A stretch of 64,000 nucleotides of DNA from Oscillibacter hominis (GTDB lineage: Bacteria > Bacillota > Clostridia > Oscillospirales > Oscillospiraceae), in contig NZ_CP060490.1 of the NCBI RefSeq assembly GCF_014334055.1, forward strand, positions 248,001 to 312,000, given 5' to 3'. Shown in pieces: positions 35,557-45,929 of this stretch. The notes beneath the pieces are model-generated. The model did not search any database, was not told where the DNA came from, and saw only the letters and a list, made by a program, of their open reading frames with translations. A program made the translations under genes and the position numbers. The stretch's first letter is position 1. Every line of letters begins with the position of its first letter.

Positions 35557-36264
35557 ATGCGCCGTATCTTGATGATTGTTTTTCTGCTTTTTGTGCTGAT
35601 GTTTCCCAGCCCTGAGCCCGATGCCGCTGCCTCCGGCGAGGCGGATGTGGAGGTCACATACTATGTGGCGCTGACCTTCGACGACGGCCCCCGGCGCATC
35701 ACTACGGAGCGGCTTTTGGATGGGCTGCGGGAGCGGGGGGCCAGCGCCACGTTTTTCCTGATCGGTGAGCAGATTGAAGAGAACGCGGATGTGGTGCAGC
35801 GGATGAAGGCCGAGGGGCATCAGGTGGGCAACCACACCTGGTCCCACGTGAAGATCGAAGGCATGAATCAAAGTGCGGCGCAGGAGGAAATCCGTCACAC
35901 GGACCAAGTGCTGAAAGAGCTGTTGGGGGAGGATACGTATTGGCTTCGCCCGCCCTATGGCCTGATCAACCAGCGGGAGCGGAGCTGGATCACCGTGCCT
36001 ATGGTACAGTGGTCTGTGGACCCGGAGGACTGGAAGTATCAAAATACGGACCGGGTGGTCTCCTCAGTTTTAAACCATGTCAAGCCCGGTTCCATCATCC
36101 TGCTTCACGACACCTATCCCACCTCTGTGGACGCGGCACTGCGGATTGTGGATACCTTGCAGGGCCAGGGCTATGAATTTGTCACCGTGGAGGAACTCCT
36201 TGCCCTGAACGGCGTGGCGCCTCAAGCGGGCACCATGTACGTCTCCGCCGACCAGTCCCTTTAA
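35557..36264 (+). CDS. Polysaccharide deacetylase (carbohydrate esterase family 4)
   Basis: A 235-residue secreted or membrane-anchored NodB-type enzyme that removes acetyl groups from amino sugars, most likely of peptidoglycan. An N-terminal signal or anchor (about 3-20) precedes the catalytic domain. All CE4 motifs are visible: LTFDDGP (motif 1, catalytic base and metal aspartates), GNHTWSH (motif 2, metal histidines), RPPYG (motif 3), WSVDPEDW (motif 4) and ILLHD (motif 5). The start at 35557 follows GAGGAGG. It is convergent with the next gene and overlaps its end by a few bases. Confidence 0.93.
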   Translation: MRRILMIVFLLFVLMFPSPEPDAAASGEADVEVTYYVALTFDDGPRRITTERLLDGLRERGASATFFLIGEQIEENADVVQRMKAEGHQVGNHTWSHVKIEGMNQSAAQEEIRHTDQVLKELLGEDTYWLRPPYGLINQRERSWITVPMVQWSVDPEDWKYQNTDRVVSSVLNHVKPGSIILLHDTYPTSVDAALRIVDTLQGQGYEFVTVEELLALNGVAPQAGTMYVSADQSL

Positions 36265-36590
36265 AAGCAATAGAAGTGATCTGGATAATGGACGAAACAC
36301 CAGGCCGCAGTGTAGAGGGCAAGAGCCGTGCAGACGATCAGGACGCAGAGCAGCATACCCACCCAATCGTATTTGATCCGGCAGCGGCGCCGCGAGGCCA
36401 GCAGCGTCTCCACCCCCAGGCTCACCAGAGCCAGGGGGGCCGCCTGGAGAACCCAGCGCAGGTCAAGCTCTGGAAAAAACATGGAAATCAGCATAAAGAC
36501 TCCGGAGACCACCAGGACCAAGCCCATGGTAAACGTGCCCACCCGGCGGACACCGGGCTCCTTTTCTTGGACGGGAGCGGACTCATTCAT
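36261..36590 (-). CDS. Small three-helix membrane protein of the second ECF operon
   Basis: A 109-residue protein with a short polar N-terminus and three hydrophobic helices (about 22-39, 45-63 and 76-96) joined by a basic loop (SRRRCRIKYD). I do not recognise a family. It is the last of four overlapping minus-strand genes, starting eight bases inside the preceding gene, and may belong to an envelope response controlled by the ECF sigma at 37695. Its stop overlaps the deacetylase stop on the other strand. Confidence 0.72.
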   Translation of the reverse strand: MNESAPVQEKEPGVRRVGTFTMGLVLVVSGVFMLISMFFPELDLRWVLQAAPLALVSLGVETLLASRRRCRIKYDWVGMLLCVLIVCTALALYTAAWCFVHYPDHFYCF

Positions 36591-37233
36591 CCTGATTCGC
36601 CTCCTTGTGGCTGTCCTGGGTCAGCGTGATGGCCGCCGGTCCGGCCGGCTCACCCACAGGATCGGCGCTTTGCTGTGTTTCGCTTTGCTCCGGAGGGATA
36701 AAGGAGTAGTCCTCCTCGTCCTCATTGTTCCTGGGGCCGCGGATGAACCAGATGCCAAGGCAGATGATCAAAATGGTGACCACGGTCCTGGGCAGGGTGT
36801 ACATCACAAGGCTCCGGATCCACCAGAAGCCGTCCCAGTAATTGACGAGCAGGTCCATCAGCTGGTCAATCACCGTATTGTAGAATACATAGATGCCAAG
36901 GCCGACCAGCACCCAGCCGATGATGCTGTGGCGCCGCATGCACAGGGCACTGAGGCGCTGACTGTCCAACTCGGACAATCCGAACAGGTACTCATCGCTC
37001 TGCATGTCGTCTTCCGGCTGATTGCGGAGGTTGTAACTGTCAAAGAAGGCGTAGACCCAGATCACCGGCAGCAAAATAGCCAGTTCCCCGATGTTGAGAA
37101 AGGACGCGACGCCGATGATGGCACAGCATATCCCCAACAGGGATACGCCCCGCTTCATATATCCCTGATACATTTGGCCGCAGCCAGGGATACAAGCGCA
37201 GAGAAATAAGAGGATTCCACTTTTACGATTCAT
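36583..37233 (-). CDS. Multispan membrane protein, TM2-like N-terminus, of the second ECF operon
   Basis: A 216-residue protein. The N-terminus (CIPGCGQMYQGYMKRGVSLL) resembles the glycine-containing hairpin of TM2-type membrane proteins. Helices lie near 28-46, 50-66, 103-121 and 143-163. The C-terminal 45 residues are acidic and polar. The ATG at 37233 has GGAGGG upstream and overlaps the end of the anti-sigma gene by 11 bases, so the upstream extension to 37410 is rejected. The function is unknown; a sensor or partner of the anti-sigma factor is a guess from operon position. Confidence 0.78.
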   Translation of the reverse strand: MNRKSGILLFLCACIPGCGQMYQGYMKRGVSLLGICCAIIGVASFLNIGELAILLPVIWVYAFFDSYNLRNQPEDDMQSDEYLFGLSELDSQRLSALCMRRHSIIGWVLVGLGIYVFYNTVIDQLMDLLVNYWDGFWWIRSLVMYTLPRTVVTILIICLGIWFIRGPRNNEDEEDYSFIPPEQSETQQSADPVGEPAGPAAITLTQDSHKEANQDE

Positions 37234-37711
37234 GATTTGTTTCCCTCCAATTGTGATTGCTGTTTCCGGAAAAGGCGCTGAACGCGCCGTCCAATTTGTC
37301 AAAGATGGAATTGAGCGAGTCATTCCATTGCTGGGGCCAGCTGCCCAGGTTCTGCGTAAAGGTCGTGTCCGATTGGGAGAGCTGACTGGAGCGCTCCACG
37401 ATGCCGCCAAAGATGCCGAATCCCCAGAGGGAGAACACGATGATGAGCGCGGCGGCCGCCGTGGCGTAGCGGCTGGTCAGGATACGGATGGAGCGCAGGC
37501 GGATCCGGTGCCACAGCCCGCCATGGCAGGAGCGCATGGGCATCTCCAGTTCAGTTTCCGCCAAAAGATCGGTATATCGCATCAGACACACGTCGCAGTA
37601 GGCAAGGTGCTCGGCGATCTCCAGCCGGGAGAGATCACTGAGTGCTCTGCCGCATTTCAAAGCGGACAGGGCCTCATCCGTCAGATGCCCATTTTCATGA
37701 AATAGTTCCAT
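37223..37711 (-). CDS. Zinc-type (ZAS) anti-sigma factor
   Basis: A 162-residue single-span protein. The N-terminal domain has HLAYCDVC with H35, C39 and C42, the H-x3-C-x2-C core of zinc anti-sigma domains. A membrane helix spans about 82-105. The rest is a short external tail rich in Ser and Asn. It overlaps the sigma gene by 17 bases, so the two are made together. It would hold the sigma factor at the membrane until a signal releases it. Confidence 0.88.
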   Translation of the reverse strand: MELFHENGHLTDEALSALKCGRALSDLSRLEIAEHLAYCDVCLMRYTDLLAETELEMPMRSCHGGLWHRIRLRSIRILTSRYATAAAALIIVFSLWGFGIFGGIVERSSQLSQSDTTFTQNLGSWPQQWNDSLNSIFDKLDGAFSAFSGNSNHNWRETNHES

Positions 37712-38267
37712 TGCGCTCCCTCCTTTCCAATTCTTCCCGCAGCAGCCGCTTGCCGCGGGAGAGCTGCGTATGTATGGTTTTCACGGGTCTGCCCAAGGCC
37801 AAAGCGATTTCCTCCGGCTTTTTTTCTTCCAAAAGGGCCATAACGCAGACCCGGCGGTATGGCTCCTTCATCGCCCGGATCATATTCGCAATGGCGGATG
37901 CCTCGCTGCGGGCGATGGCCTGGGACTCCAGAGGCGGGGCGGTGGCCAGGGGCAGTGCGTCATCGCCGGGCAGGACCGTGCGGCGGCGGTAGGCGCTTTG
38001 CAGGTAGTCCTTTGCCTTATTGACGGCGATCCGGGCCAGCCACTGCTTGGCGTATCCCTCCGGACAGCTGTCACGGTGGGTATAGGCGGAGAGGAAGGTC
38101 TCTTGGGTCAGGTCCTCCGCTGCGGCACTGTCCTGCACCATCTGGCGGCAGACGGTGTAGACAAGCCGTTCATATTGGATGACCAGCTGGTCAAAGGATT
38201 CATTTGTCGTAGCCGGCCACCTCCCTGCTGCGCTGCGCTGTCTATGATACGATCCGCCCGGAGACAT
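37695..38267 (-). CDS. ECF-type RNA polymerase sigma factor (second)
   Basis: A 190-residue sigma-70 family protein of the SigW/SigE class. Region 2 shows QYERLVYTVCRQMVQDSAAA and DLTQETFLSAY; region 4 shows KPEEIALALGRPVKTIHTQL. It leads a four-gene operon with a ZAS anti-sigma factor and two membrane proteins. The start is uncertain. The ATG at 38267 has no clear ribosome site, while a GGAGGTGG lies about 55 bases further in, in front of codons that are not normal starts, so the true start may be non-standard or the N-terminus may be shorter than given. Confidence 0.92.
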   Translation of the reverse strand: MSPGGSYHRQRSAAGRWPATTNESFDQLVIQYERLVYTVCRQMVQDSAAAEDLTQETFLSAYTHRDSCPEGYAKQWLARIAVNKAKDYLQSAYRRRTVLPGDDALPLATAPPLESQAIARSEASAIANMIRAMKEPYRRVCVMALLEEKKPEEIALALGRPVKTIHTQLSRGKRLLREELERRERNGTIS

Positions 38268-38330
38268 TTCTTCAAAAAGAGAAAATTTTTTAAAATACCG
38301 TGGGCGGGACGCTCTATTGCGGGTCTTTAT

Positions 38331-38368
38331 AAAAAAAGGCCGTTTGCCTTTTTAAAAGGCAAACGGCC
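38331..38368 (-). terminator. secG terminator
   Basis: GGCCGTTTGCCTTTT (38338-38352) pairs with AAAAGGCAAACGGCC (38354-38368). Seven A's at 38331-38337 give the T-run on the minus strand. Confidence 0.9.
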
Positions 38369-38385
38369 CGGGAAAGCAAAGAGAC

Positions 38386-38616
38386 TTACTGGAGAATATT
38401 CAGAACCAGGGTCAGCACAATGAAAACAGCACCCACCCACTTGGTGGCGCGGGCCAGCTTGGCATCCATGGTCTTTGCCTGGTTTTTCGCCATAAAGGAA
38501 TCGGCCACGCCGCCGATGCTGCCGGACAGGCCGGCGCTCTTACCGGACTGGAACAGGACGATCAGAGTAATGGCCAGGCCGCAGAGCAATTGAAGAATCG
38601 TAATTGCCAAAGTCAT
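38386..38616 (-). CDS. secG: Preprotein translocase subunit SecG
   Basis: A 76-residue protein with two membrane helices (about 4-24 and 56-75) around the conserved loop LFQSGKSAGLSGSIGGVADS. It assists the SecYE channel. The start at 38616 follows GGAGGG about nine bases upstream; a longer form from 38664 is rejected because its extension lies over the promoter and ribosome site. In many Firmicutes secG lies with rnr and smpB; here it stands alone next to lexA. Confidence 0.94.
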   Translation of the reverse strand: MTLAITILQLLCGLAITLIVLFQSGKSAGLSGSIGGVADSFMAKNQAKTMDAKLARATKWVGAVFIVLTLVLNILQ

Positions 38617-38768
38617 AATGGATAACCCTCCAAAAAATTTTAATCCATGCGCGAACGCAGACATATCACAGACTTAAATGTTACCATAGAAAACTCTGAT
38701 TTTCAAGTGGGAAAAGCAGTTTTTTTCAGATTTTCGGGCATGTGCGGAAAAGTTTTTTACAATGTATG

Positions 38769-38807
38769 AAACAAATGTTTGCTTTTTAAATGCAGCTGTG
38801 GTACACT
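38769..38807 (+). promoter_or_regulatory. lexA promoter with LexA-type operator
   Basis: AAACAAATGTTT (38769-38780) is a perfect palindrome of the RAAC-N4-GTTY type used by Firmicutes LexA. It overlaps the -35 box TTGCTT (38779-38784), which is 17 bases from TACACT (38802-38807). This gives direct autorepression. The operator match was made by eye. Confidence 0.72.
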
Positions 38808-38839
38808 GAAAAAAACAAAAAGAAGCGGGAGGTAGTCGG

Positions 38840-39475
38840 ATGCCGGTGCTCTCTAAGATGCAGCAGAAAATTTACGATTTTATTGAATCCTTTGTACAGG
38901 ATCAGGGCTATCCGCCCTCCGTGCGGGAGATCGGCGACGCAGTGGGCTTAAAATCCCCCTCCACGGTCCACTTCCATCTGAAGCACCTGGAGGAGCTGGG
39001 TGTGCTGCAAAAAAGCGCGGGCAAGGGCCGGGCCCTGGCGCTGGTTGCATCGCCGAAAAAGGCGGTTCCGGAGCCGGCTGCAACTCTACTCCCTCAGGAG
39101 GAAGCGGAACACCAGATTCCCATTGTGGGCAATGTGGCGGCCGGCAGCCCGATCCTGGCGGAGGAGTGCATTGAGGACTATTTGACCTTTGACACCGGCG
39201 GCCGGGGCGGCGAGTGCTTTGCCCTGCGGGTGCGGGGTGAATCCATGATCAACGCAGGTATCTTAGACGGGGACCTGGTGGTGGTGCGCCAGCAGCCCGA
39301 TGCCGTGAGCGGCGAGATCGTGGTGGCGCTTTTGGAGGATGAGGCCACGGTCAAGCGGCTGTCCCGGAAAAACGGACAGACCTGGCTGCTGCCGGAAAAT
39401 GAGGCCTATCAGCCCATTGACGGAACATATGCCCGGATTTTGGGCAAGGTTATGGCGGTTGTTCGCCGGTATTGA
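38840..39475 (+). CDS. lexA: LexA repressor
   Basis: A 211-residue SOS repressor. The N-terminal winged helix (1-65) contains GYPPSVREIGDAVGLKSPST, the recognition region. The C-terminal peptidase domain has the cleavage bond at A101-G102 (VGNVAAGSPIL), the catalytic serine S135 (GESMINAGILDGD) and lysine K172 (EATVKRL). RecA bound to single-stranded DNA would trigger self-cleavage. A LexA-type operator overlaps its promoter. The start follows GGGAGGTAG. Confidence 0.97.
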   Translation: MPVLSKMQQKIYDFIESFVQDQGYPPSVREIGDAVGLKSPSTVHFHLKHLEELGVLQKSAGKGRALALVASPKKAVPEPAATLLPQEEAEHQIPIVGNVAAGSPILAEECIEDYLTFDTGGRGGECFALRVRGESMINAGILDGDLVVVRQQPDAVSGEIVVALLEDEATVKRLSRKNGQTWLLPENEAYQPIDGTYARILGKVMAVVRRY

Positions 39476-39480
39476 TTGAA

Positions 39481-39512
39481 AAGAGACAGGGGAGCTTCCC
39501 CTGTCTCTTTTG
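39481..39512. terminator. Terminator shared by lexA and the binding-protein gene
   Basis: AAGAGACAGGGGA (39481-39493) pairs with TCCCCTGTCTCTT (39497-39509) around GCT, followed by TTT. An A-run on the other side suits the convergent gene. Confidence 0.9.
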
Positions 39513-39533
39513 CGCCTTCACCCTGATGGACAG

Positions 39534-41066
39534 CTATTGGGCCAGGTGGATGGCCCACCCCTCCAGGCCGTGGAAGGGATCGGTGGCGGTGGGGGAGAGG
39601 CCCTCCATCACACCGGACTGGGTCAGGACGGAGGTGGTCTTGAAGCACACCGGGAGGATAGGCGCCTGATACTGAAGATGGCGGCAAAGGGCGTCCATGG
39701 CGCTCTCGCGGCTTTCGGCCGCACCGTAGGCGCTCAGAAGCTGATCCGTGGCCGCGTCGCTGTAGCGGCCGTAGTTCAGCGTTCCGCCGGTGCCCACCAG
39801 GGATGAGAGGTCCCAGTCCGGGCTGAGGCGGACTTCACCATAGTAGAGGTCGAACCGTCCGGCCGATAGGGCCGCGGTAAACTCCTCCCAGGGCAGAACC
39901 TCCACCTCCACCGTCAGGTCGCAGACAGAAAGGGAGGAGGCGATATACTTGGCCACCGACACCTTAAAGGGGTTCTCTTCGTTGACCAGCATGGTCAGTG
40001 TGTGGTGGGCCCCGCTGTTCAGGCCGGCTGTATTCAGGGCCGATTCAAAGTCCTCATAGGAGTAGGCGCGCTCCAGGCCAGTGGGATAGAGACTGGAAGC
40101 TGGGGAGATGGGGAACTGGGACGGCGTGCCGTGGCCGGACAAAAAGGCACTGACCGCCGTGGGGCGGTTGATCCCCAGGCTCAGCGCCCGGCGTACCGCC
40201 GCGTCGGAGAGCAGGGTGCGTGAGACATTCAGCCCCACGTACTGTAGGATCGTGGTGTCGGTGTCGCTGAAGGTGATGCTCCCCGTGGTGCTGACGGTCT
40301 TGGCCCCGGTGAGGTCGGCGGTGATGAGCTGGATCTCGTGGGAGGTGAACTGGTAGAGCGTGGTGTCCATGTCCGGGGACTCCACCAGCTCAATCCGCTC
40401 CGCCGGAGCGGGTTTGGCGCCCCACCAGGCCGGGTTCGCCCGGAGATAGGGGCCGTTTTCATCGGTCATATAGAGGTAGGGGCCGGTGCCCAGGGGCACT
40501 GTGTTGCCCTCTGTGCCATGTTTGACGATGGGGATGTCCAGCAGGGAGGGCAGGGAGGTGTTGGCGGAGGAGAGCACCACTGTCACCACGTTGCCGCTGC
40601 CTGTGATGGAAGCGACGTCGTCAAAGCGGGCGGCGTAGCGATCTGAGGTGCGGGCACGGTTCAGTTGGGCGGCCACGTCCTCGCCGGTGAGCCCGGAGCC
40701 GTCGCTGAAGGTCACTCCGGTGCGCAGGGTAAAGGTATAGGTCAGCGTTTCAGCCTGATAGCTGAACTCGTCGCAGAGGGAGTTTTGGGGCGCGAAAGTC
40801 TCGTCCAGACGGAAGAGCCCCTCGTACAGCAGGGCGCCCACTGTCTGCTGGATCCCGTCGGCGCAGGTGATGGGATCCAGTGTCTGATCCGGCAGGTAGG
40901 GCAGCGCAAATTGCTCCGGCAGGGCGGCAGGCTCCTCCACCTCCGGAGGCTCAGCGCTGGAGTCGATCACGGTGGTGTCGCCGGGCAGAGTCTCTCCTTC
41001 GCTCCAGCAGCCGCTGAGCAAAAGGGCAGCTGCCAGCACGATGGCGCTCAGGCGGATTCGTCTCAT
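39534..41066 (-). CDS. Oligopeptide/nickel-type ABC transporter substrate-binding lipoprotein
   Basis: A 510-residue SBP family 5 protein. The lipoprotein signal ends in LLLSGC (cysteine about residue 21), then a Pro/Glu-rich linker to about residue 45. Family-5 features are LRTGVTFSDGSGLTGEDVAA, which matches the usual KFSDGTPVTADDV pattern, and VRRALSLGINR. It starts at the ATG at 41066 behind GGAGGAAT. No permease or ATPase genes adjoin it, so it is an orphan receptor here and may serve a transporter elsewhere. The ligand is unknown; peptides are the most common. Confidence 0.9.
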   Translation of the reverse strand: MRRIRLSAIVLAAALLLSGCWSEGETLPGDTTVIDSSAEPPEVEEPAALPEQFALPYLPDQTLDPITCADGIQQTVGALLYEGLFRLDETFAPQNSLCDEFSYQAETLTYTFTLRTGVTFSDGSGLTGEDVAAQLNRARTSDRYAARFDDVASITGSGNVVTVVLSSANTSLPSLLDIPIVKHGTEGNTVPLGTGPYLYMTDENGPYLRANPAWWGAKPAPAERIELVESPDMDTTLYQFTSHEIQLITADLTGAKTVSTTGSITFSDTDTTILQYVGLNVSRTLLSDAAVRRALSLGINRPTAVSAFLSGHGTPSQFPISPASSLYPTGLERAYSYEDFESALNTAGLNSGAHHTLTMLVNEENPFKVSVAKYIASSLSVCDLTVEVEVLPWEEFTAALSAGRFDLYYGEVRLSPDWDLSSLVGTGGTLNYGRYSDAATDQLLSAYGAAESRESAMDALCRHLQYQAPILPVCFKTTSVLTQSGVMEGLSPTATDPFHGLEGWAIHLAQ

Positions 41067-41077
41067 GGTATTCCTCC

Positions 41078-41114
41078 AAAGAAAGGGCGGCAGGAGAAAA
41101 GCTCCCTGCCGCCC
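41078..41114 (-). terminator. Terminator of the YfiH-like gene
   Basis: GGGCGGCAGG (41085-41094) pairs with CCTGCCGCCC (41105-41114). On the minus strand TTTCTTT follows the stem. Confidence 0.82.
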
Positions 41115-41119
41115 GGTTG

Positions 41120-41929
41120 TCAATTCAGCGCGATCATGGCCGCCTGAGCGCCCCGGACATTCCCCACCTTGCGGTACGACCAGAAGAGGTCTGTCCGGCA
41201 CGCGGTGCAGAGATCGCAGATGTCCACCTGGCCGGAGGGGACGCCCAGGTCCAGCAGCCACCGGGCATTGAGCCCTTTCAGGTCCACATGCCACTTTGGG
41301 CCGCGGCGCTGGAAAAAGGGCTCGGCCTCATTGCCGAAGGCGGCGCGCATAGCCTGGGGGACGTCGTCGTCGGTTTCAAAGCAGCACTGGCCGATGGAAG
41401 GGCCGAATGCTGCGCGCAGGTCCTCTGGCTTTGCGCCGTAGACGCGGCCCATCTCCAAAGCGGTTTTGCGGAGGACCCCGTTGGCCACGCCGCGCCATCC
41501 GGCATGGACAGCGCCCACGCACCTGGTGACGGGGTCATAGAGGAGAACGGTGCCGCAGTCGGCGGAAAAGACCGTCAGGGCAAGGCCCGGCACATTGGTG
41601 ATGATGGCGTCGGTGAGGTAGTCCCGCTCCCGGAACAGCCCTTTGCCTGCATCCTTCTCCGAGGCGATCAGCACATGGTCCTCGTGGACCTGGCGGGATA
41701 GGACCGTGCGTCCGGCGTCCACACCGATGGCGCCGCAGAACCGGCGGTAGTTTTCCAGCACATGGTCCATGTCGTCGCCGCGGCCCACGCCTAAGTTGAG
41801 GCTGTCCCAGGGCGGGACGCTGACGCCTCCGAGGCGGGTGGAAAAGCCGTGAGCGACGCCGCCGCAGCGGTCCAACAGGGGGGAGGTGAGGAAGGTGGGC
41901 TGCCCCACCGTGCGCATGGTAAAGGTCAT
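41120..41929 (-). CDS. YfiH/LACC1-family multicopper-like purine nucleoside enzyme
   Basis: A 269-residue protein of the former DUF152, now known in other organisms to act on purine nucleosides and once called polyphenol oxidase. The zinc or copper ligands are seen in SRQVHEDHV, FSADCGTVLLYD and GAVHAGWRG. LGVGRGDDMDHVLENYRRF-like sequence and the GPSIGQCCFE motif complete the family. It lies just downstream of secA on the same strand, 32 bases away, and could be co-transcribed with it. Start at 41929 follows AGGAGG. Confidence 0.9.
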   Translation of the reverse strand: MTFTMRTVGQPTFLTSPLLDRCGGVAHGFSTRLGGVSVPPWDSLNLGVGRGDDMDHVLENYRRFCGAIGVDAGRTVLSRQVHEDHVLIASEKDAGKGLFRERDYLTDAIITNVPGLALTVFSADCGTVLLYDPVTRCVGAVHAGWRGVANGVLRKTALEMGRVYGAKPEDLRAAFGPSIGQCCFETDDDVPQAMRAAFGNEAEPFFQRRGPKWHVDLKGLNARWLLDLGVPSGQVDICDLCTACRTDLFWSYRKVGNVRGAQAAMIALN

Positions 41930-41961
41930 AGGCGCCTCCTGATCGAAGTCTGCGCCCAGGT

Positions 41962-44697
<2,736 letters not shown>

Positions 44698-44792
44698 TTT
44701 ATGAAAACATCCTTTCCAATCCCGTATGCGCGGGACAGAGTAATCAACAGATTTGTTATTTTAATAGGTATCCGATAAAATAGCAAGTGTAG

Positions 44793-44821
44793 CATATCAC
44801 AAGTTCCTGTAGAATGCAAAG
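44793..44821 (-). promoter_or_regulatory. secA promoter
   Basis: On the minus strand TTGCAT (44821-44816) and TATGCT (44798-44793) are 17 bases apart, about 100 bases upstream of the secA start. Confidence 0.72.
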
Positions 44822-44846
44822 AAAAATCGGCCATGGGGAAAAAAGT

Positions 44847-45683
44847 TCACAATTGAGAAAAGAATCCGTTCAGGGGCAGGACCAAACTGCCGCTTTCCCC
44901 TTTGCGCACCTCACCGGTGATGGTCAGCGTGTCCACCCTGCCATCCTTCCATCCGGCGCGGACCTCGATGATGCCGCCCGGCTGGCGCAGGGCCACGGTG
45001 TAGGGCGCGCCGGTGCGCTGGGCCAGATAGCAGCCGATGGCGGCGCTGCCGCTGCCGCAGCCCCGCTCCCACACGGAGGTGTGGGTGGCGGCCACATAGA
45101 CCAGGGGGGAGAAGGAGAGGGCGTCCTCGTCAAAGAGCAGGATGCCGGCGGCGTCGGCCTTCAAAGTGGCGCACAGCAGCTGGACTGCGTCCTCCGCCTG
45201 GGGGTGGGTGAGCGCGCCGGCGGGCACGATGCAGTGGACGATGCCGGGGAAAAAAACGGCGGGACAGGAGAGCATCCGGTCCCCGGCCACCACGTCGATC
45301 TCCCGGATGCGCTCTGGCAGGGGCATGTCCACCGTGCCCAGACAGCACTCGGTCCCCATCTGGACATGGCAGGTCAAAATCCCGGATTCACCGGAGACCT
45401 CCATGGGAATGTCCGCCGCATCGCCGCTGGCCAGGCCATCCTCCCAGGCCAGCAGCGCGGCCAGGGACATGGCGGCGTTGCCGCAGAACTCACCGCCCAT
45501 CATCTGCAGCCGGGCCCTGGCGCCGCGGGCCGAAGCGCTCTCCAAAAACCCCACCTGCTCCGCGTCGGGGTTGCTGCGCAGCAGCAGCTGTGCCACCGAC
45601 GGCTGGGCGGAGCGGGGCACAGTCGTTCGAACCAGCAGCGTGATGTTTTTGGTGGGGTCAAGGGTGATATAGGAAATCTCCAT
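44847..45683 (-). CDS. Diaminopimelate-epimerase-fold amino acid racemase, CntK-like
   Basis: A 278-residue DapF-fold protein. The two active-site cysteines are in GGEFCGNAAMS (C67) and ERGCGSGSAAIG (C209), and EQVGFLES and LRQPGGIIEV match, from memory, the histidine racemase CntK of staphylopine synthesis better than true DapF. It may turn over L-histidine or a related amino acid. No partner genes for opine metallophores are nearby, so the pathway is unclear. The start is uncertain: the ATG at 45683 is 12 bases and a TTG at 45692 only 3 bases after GGAGG. True lysine-pathway epimerase activity is the main alternative. Confidence 0.78.
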   Translation of the reverse strand: MEISYITLDPTKNITLLVRTTVPRSAQPSVAQLLLRSNPDAEQVGFLESASARGARARLQMMGGEFCGNAAMSLAALLAWEDGLASGDAADIPMEVSGESGILTCHVQMGTECCLGTVDMPLPERIREIDVVAGDRMLSCPAVFFPGIVHCIVPAGALTHPQAEDAVQLLCATLKADAAGILLFDEDALSFSPLVYVAATHTSVWERGCGSGSAAIGCYLAQRTGAPYTVALRQPGGIIEVRAGWKDGRVDTLTITGEVRKGESGSLVLPLNGFFSQL

Positions 45684-45763
45684 GATGATCAATGTCCTCC
45701 AGATATGCCTGTGGGGATCAGGCGAATTCGACTCTCTTTTCCAATATTTGCAGGAATTTTAAA

Positions 45764-45792
45764 ATTATACTATATGAGGGGAAAAAAGTCAC
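45764..45792 (-). promoter_or_regulatory. Promoter of the CntK-like gene
   Basis: On the minus strand GTGACT (45792-45787) and a perfect TATAAT (45769-45764) are 17 bases apart, about 75 bases upstream of the start. Confidence 0.58.
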
Positions 45793-45929
45793 GCACTCTT
45801 TCGGGAGTACTGTGGGAAGCTGTAACTGTTTTTGGTAAAATTGTAACCGGATGTCAATTGAATTGACTTTTGGAACATGGTAACATGGACGCAAATCGCG
45901 CATAGAAAAAAGATTTGAGGTGCATTGTG

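Noticed and set aside
37233..37410. An N-terminal extension of the TM2-like protein
   Set aside because: The extended part lies opposite-frame within the anti-sigma gene, has no membrane character and lacks a ribosome site; the ATG at 37233 has GGAGGG.
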